Assembly (NCBI RefSeq): GCF_000372725.1
Contig: NW_005199194.1
Location: 481,277-545,276 of the forward strand
DNA length: 64,000 bases
Origin: Emiliania huxleyi CCMP1516
Lineage: Eukaryota > Haptophyta > Isochrysidales > Noelaerhabdaceae
Direction: 5' to 3'
The notes beneath the pieces were generated by a model that searched no databases, was not told the DNA's origin, and saw nothing but the letters and a program-made list of their open reading frames with translations. Position 1 is the stretch's first letter, and the number at the start of each line of letters is the position of its first letter. A program made the translations under genes and the position numbers. Positions 62,038-64,000 of this stretch are shown piece by piece.

Positions 62038-63998
62038 TCAGATTGGGCGGCGACAAGTCGGGCAATGCGGCCCGCGATCCTTCTCTGGATCTTGCTGCTG
62101 CAAACGCACACACTGCGCGCGCCACAGCGACGCGCAGCCGGCGTGCAGGGGGTGGCCGTGGCCACACACGTCCTCGAGGGGCTCGTCGGCGGTGGCCACC
62201 ATGAAGCAGATGCTGCACTCGACTTCTGGCTCCTCCGCCGCCACGTGCGCAGCGGCCATGGCCGCGCTGATCTCCTCCTCCTCGCCCGCCTCGGGTGTCG
62301 CCGCCGCCGGAGCCGGAGCCGGAGCCGGAGCCGAAGCGCGCGCAGCGTCCCTCGCACGTCGCCGCCGCTCCTTGCGCGCGCGCCGCCGCTCGGCTTCGAG
62401 CTCCGCGCGCCGCGCGCGGTGCTGCTGCGCCTCGATGGCGCGACCGCTCTCCGCCTCCCTCCTGCCCAGCTCCTCCGCAACTCGAGCCGACTCCAACGGG
62501 TCGAACCGCTCGCCGTGGCGCTCGAGCAGCACGTGCGCGTCGGTCGCGTCCTCGAGCACCTCCTCGTGGCGCCGCAGCAGAAGCAGCGCCTGCGAGCGGC
62601 TGCTCTTCGCGAGCACGAGCGCCCACGCCGCGCGCGCGTCGGCCTCCATGCCGGCAAGCTCCGCCACCGCCATGCTGTATGCGCCGAGCGCCTCCTCGAG
62701 CCGATCGGAGCCGATCGCCGCGTCGCCGCGCGTGCGATGCGCCTCGGCGCTCCGGATCGCCTCCGCGGCGCCGCCTTCCTCCCGTATCCGCTCGCGCTGA
62801 CGGCGCACGGCCTCGCGGGTGCGCTGCATGCTGTCGGCGTACTGCATGAGCCGGCGCTGCTGCTCGGTCTCCGTCTCGATCGGCGGTGGGCGCGGGTCCA
62901 TCGGCGGCGTGCCGTGTGGCGTGAATGCGAGGAGACGCGAGACGTAGACCTGCATGTAGCGGCTGCGCACCTGGTGCGACACAAAGCCCTCCAGAAAGTC
63001 CGCGTACTCGCTGAGCGCCTCGTCGAAGCTGTTGGTCACGTCGCCCTCGTACTCTGGAATTCGCACCTGCGGGGACATCGGTAAGAGGGAGGGTCAGTCG
63101 GCAGCCGCGGGCGATCGGTCGGTGGTGGCAGTCGTGAACTACAGCCGTGTGGGTTGGTGTGCACCGCACGCAGATCAAAGTGGAGCGAGATCGTGTAGAG
63201 GCCTTCCAGCGCTAGGTTGATGGGGCCCAAATGCTTCAGAACGTCTCGACCGTTTCGCCCGCCGCGCCGCGCCTCGTGCGTGTGCTGAAACAGGATTATT
63301 GCGAGCGAGGTGGGTACGGCGTGGTTGAAACCGCGTGCGCTCAGCGTGGCGACGAGATCCGCGAGCGCCGGACCGCCGCCCGCAATCTGGGTCACGACGC
63401 AGCAGACGACGTCGAGGTACGCAAAATCGAGAGCATTCTGCCGCAGCCAGCCGACAAACATGCGGCCGCAAACGGCGACTACTGGCCGCAGCAGCTCCAC
63501 TCCGAGCGCCGCGGCGAAGTCGCAGGGTGGCGCGTTGCGCAAGATCGCCCAGAGGGCACGCAGCGCGTTGTGTGGGACGGACGAGCCGGGGCCTGCGGCG
63601 GCAACGAACTGGCAGACTAGCCCGGCCACGCTGCTCTGCAGCGCCGCCGTGGCCACCGCGGGACTCTGCAGGCTCGCCACCGCCTCGAGTCCGAGGAGGA
63701 CCTCATCGGCCTCCGCGCCCTCCTCTGCCAGCTGCGACTGCTGCAGCCGATCGAGACCGCGCGCGCAGATCGCCTCGACGCGCTGCATTCCGCCCGCGTC
63801 CACGAAGGTGTTCCCGGCCACGGCCATCGCCTGCATGCTCGCGAAGTGATGCTCCCGAACAGCAGCGCGCCCGGCCTCGCCGCGAGCCGGCACGTTCGCC
63901 ACGAGCTGCTCGCCCGTGCGGCGAAGCGTCATGATTCGAGCCAGCAGGGGCGTCGGGGCGTCAAGCAGCTGGAGCGCGAGCCGACCGGCGCGCTCGCC
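62038..63998 (-). CDS. ARM-repeat / TPR / RING-finger protein (5' end outside window)
   Basis: Exons 63998-63165 and 63066-62038 join in phase (LHFDLRA-VRIPEYEGD); the frame is still open at the window edge. The first exon is alpha-helical, ARM/HEAT-like (LNALRALWAILRNAPP-type helices, VVCCVVTQIAGGGPALADLV). The second has a long helical region with TPR-like helices (RGDAAIGSDRLEEALGAYSM, AWALVLAKSSRSQALLLLRR) and an Arg/Glu coiled coil. It ends in a RING-type finger, CSICFMVATADEPLEDVCGH, then H-x-L-H-x-x-C and CPTCRRPI. A RING at the extreme C-terminus after protein-interaction repeats suggests an E3 ubiquitin ligase (inference). Donor GTGCACACC; acceptor CCCGCAG. Confidence 0.75.
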
Positions 63999-64000
63999 CG

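Overview
This window looks like nuclear DNA of a GC-rich unicellular alga, most likely a haptophyte of the Emiliania/Chrysochromulina type (inference). The support is: short spliceosomal introns interrupting recognisable eukaryotic genes, many with GC-AG rather than GT-AG ends; GC-rich coding sequence with Ala/Arg/Gly-rich linkers; long homopolymer G/C tracts and (TC)n/(GA)n microsatellites inside introns; polyproline surface proteins; and two runs of N marking scaffold gaps (26139-26682, 55793-56321). Nothing suggests a bacterial or organellar genome: no operons, no rRNA, and I recognised no tRNA.

Layout, left to right. 330-4884 (-): ten-exon WDR3/UTP12 WD40 protein. 4885-9242: repeat-rich, no firm gene. 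9243-10721 (+): small single-pass membrane protein with a ubiquitin-like tail. 11660-12289 (-): unknown protein. 12290-16206: mostly non-coding, with a palindrome, a tandem duplication and dispersed repeats. 16207-17126 (-): unknown basic protein. 17615-18592 (+): STN1, the telomere CST-complex subunit. 18909-20151 (-): Cys-rich membrane protein with two frame shifts, divergent from 20373-21878 (+), a polyproline/ShK-like membrane protein. 22486-28434 (+): ERGIC3/ERV46-like cargo receptor with at least twelve exons, repeat-filled introns and a scaffold gap. 30000-30984 (+): unknown. 31000-34084 (+): two tandem F-box/RCC1-repeat genes, with a truncated third copy at 50691. 35362-38100 (-): nine-exon sugar-porter MFS gene. 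39489-40337 (-): fucosyltransferase-like protein. 41212-43302 (-): duplicated ankyrin/U-box locus. 43318-43925: 608-bp foldback element. 46222-47753 (-): FAD monooxygenase. 49590-50562 (-): secreted pacifastin-like protein. 51062-53877 (-): voltage-sensor/CNBD ion channel. 55168-55792 (-): RS-rich ORF entering a gap. 57212-58802 (-): truncated NAD-glycerol-3-phosphate dehydrogenase. 59384-61291 (+): double-domain glycosyltransferase. 62038-63998 (-): ARM/TPR/RING protein running off the window.

The genes do not form a pathway; they are independent eukaryotic loci on both strands. The common thread is intron architecture. Splicing each conserved gene by hand so that protein homology is continuous shows that the first bases of many introns repeat the first bases of the following exon, at AG|GT or AG|GC boundaries. 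In several cases the intron is one, two or more tandem units that each begin with GT/GC and end with AG, the last unit's start being the real exon. This is what intron birth by tandem duplication of an AGGT/AGGC-containing exon segment would leave behind, and it recurs in at least five unrelated genes here. A second thread is a recurrent AT-rich TTTAAATTCTTT-like element just upstream of many start codons, a candidate core promoter.

All exon boundaries were assigned by eye from homology and reading phase; no RNA evidence was available.
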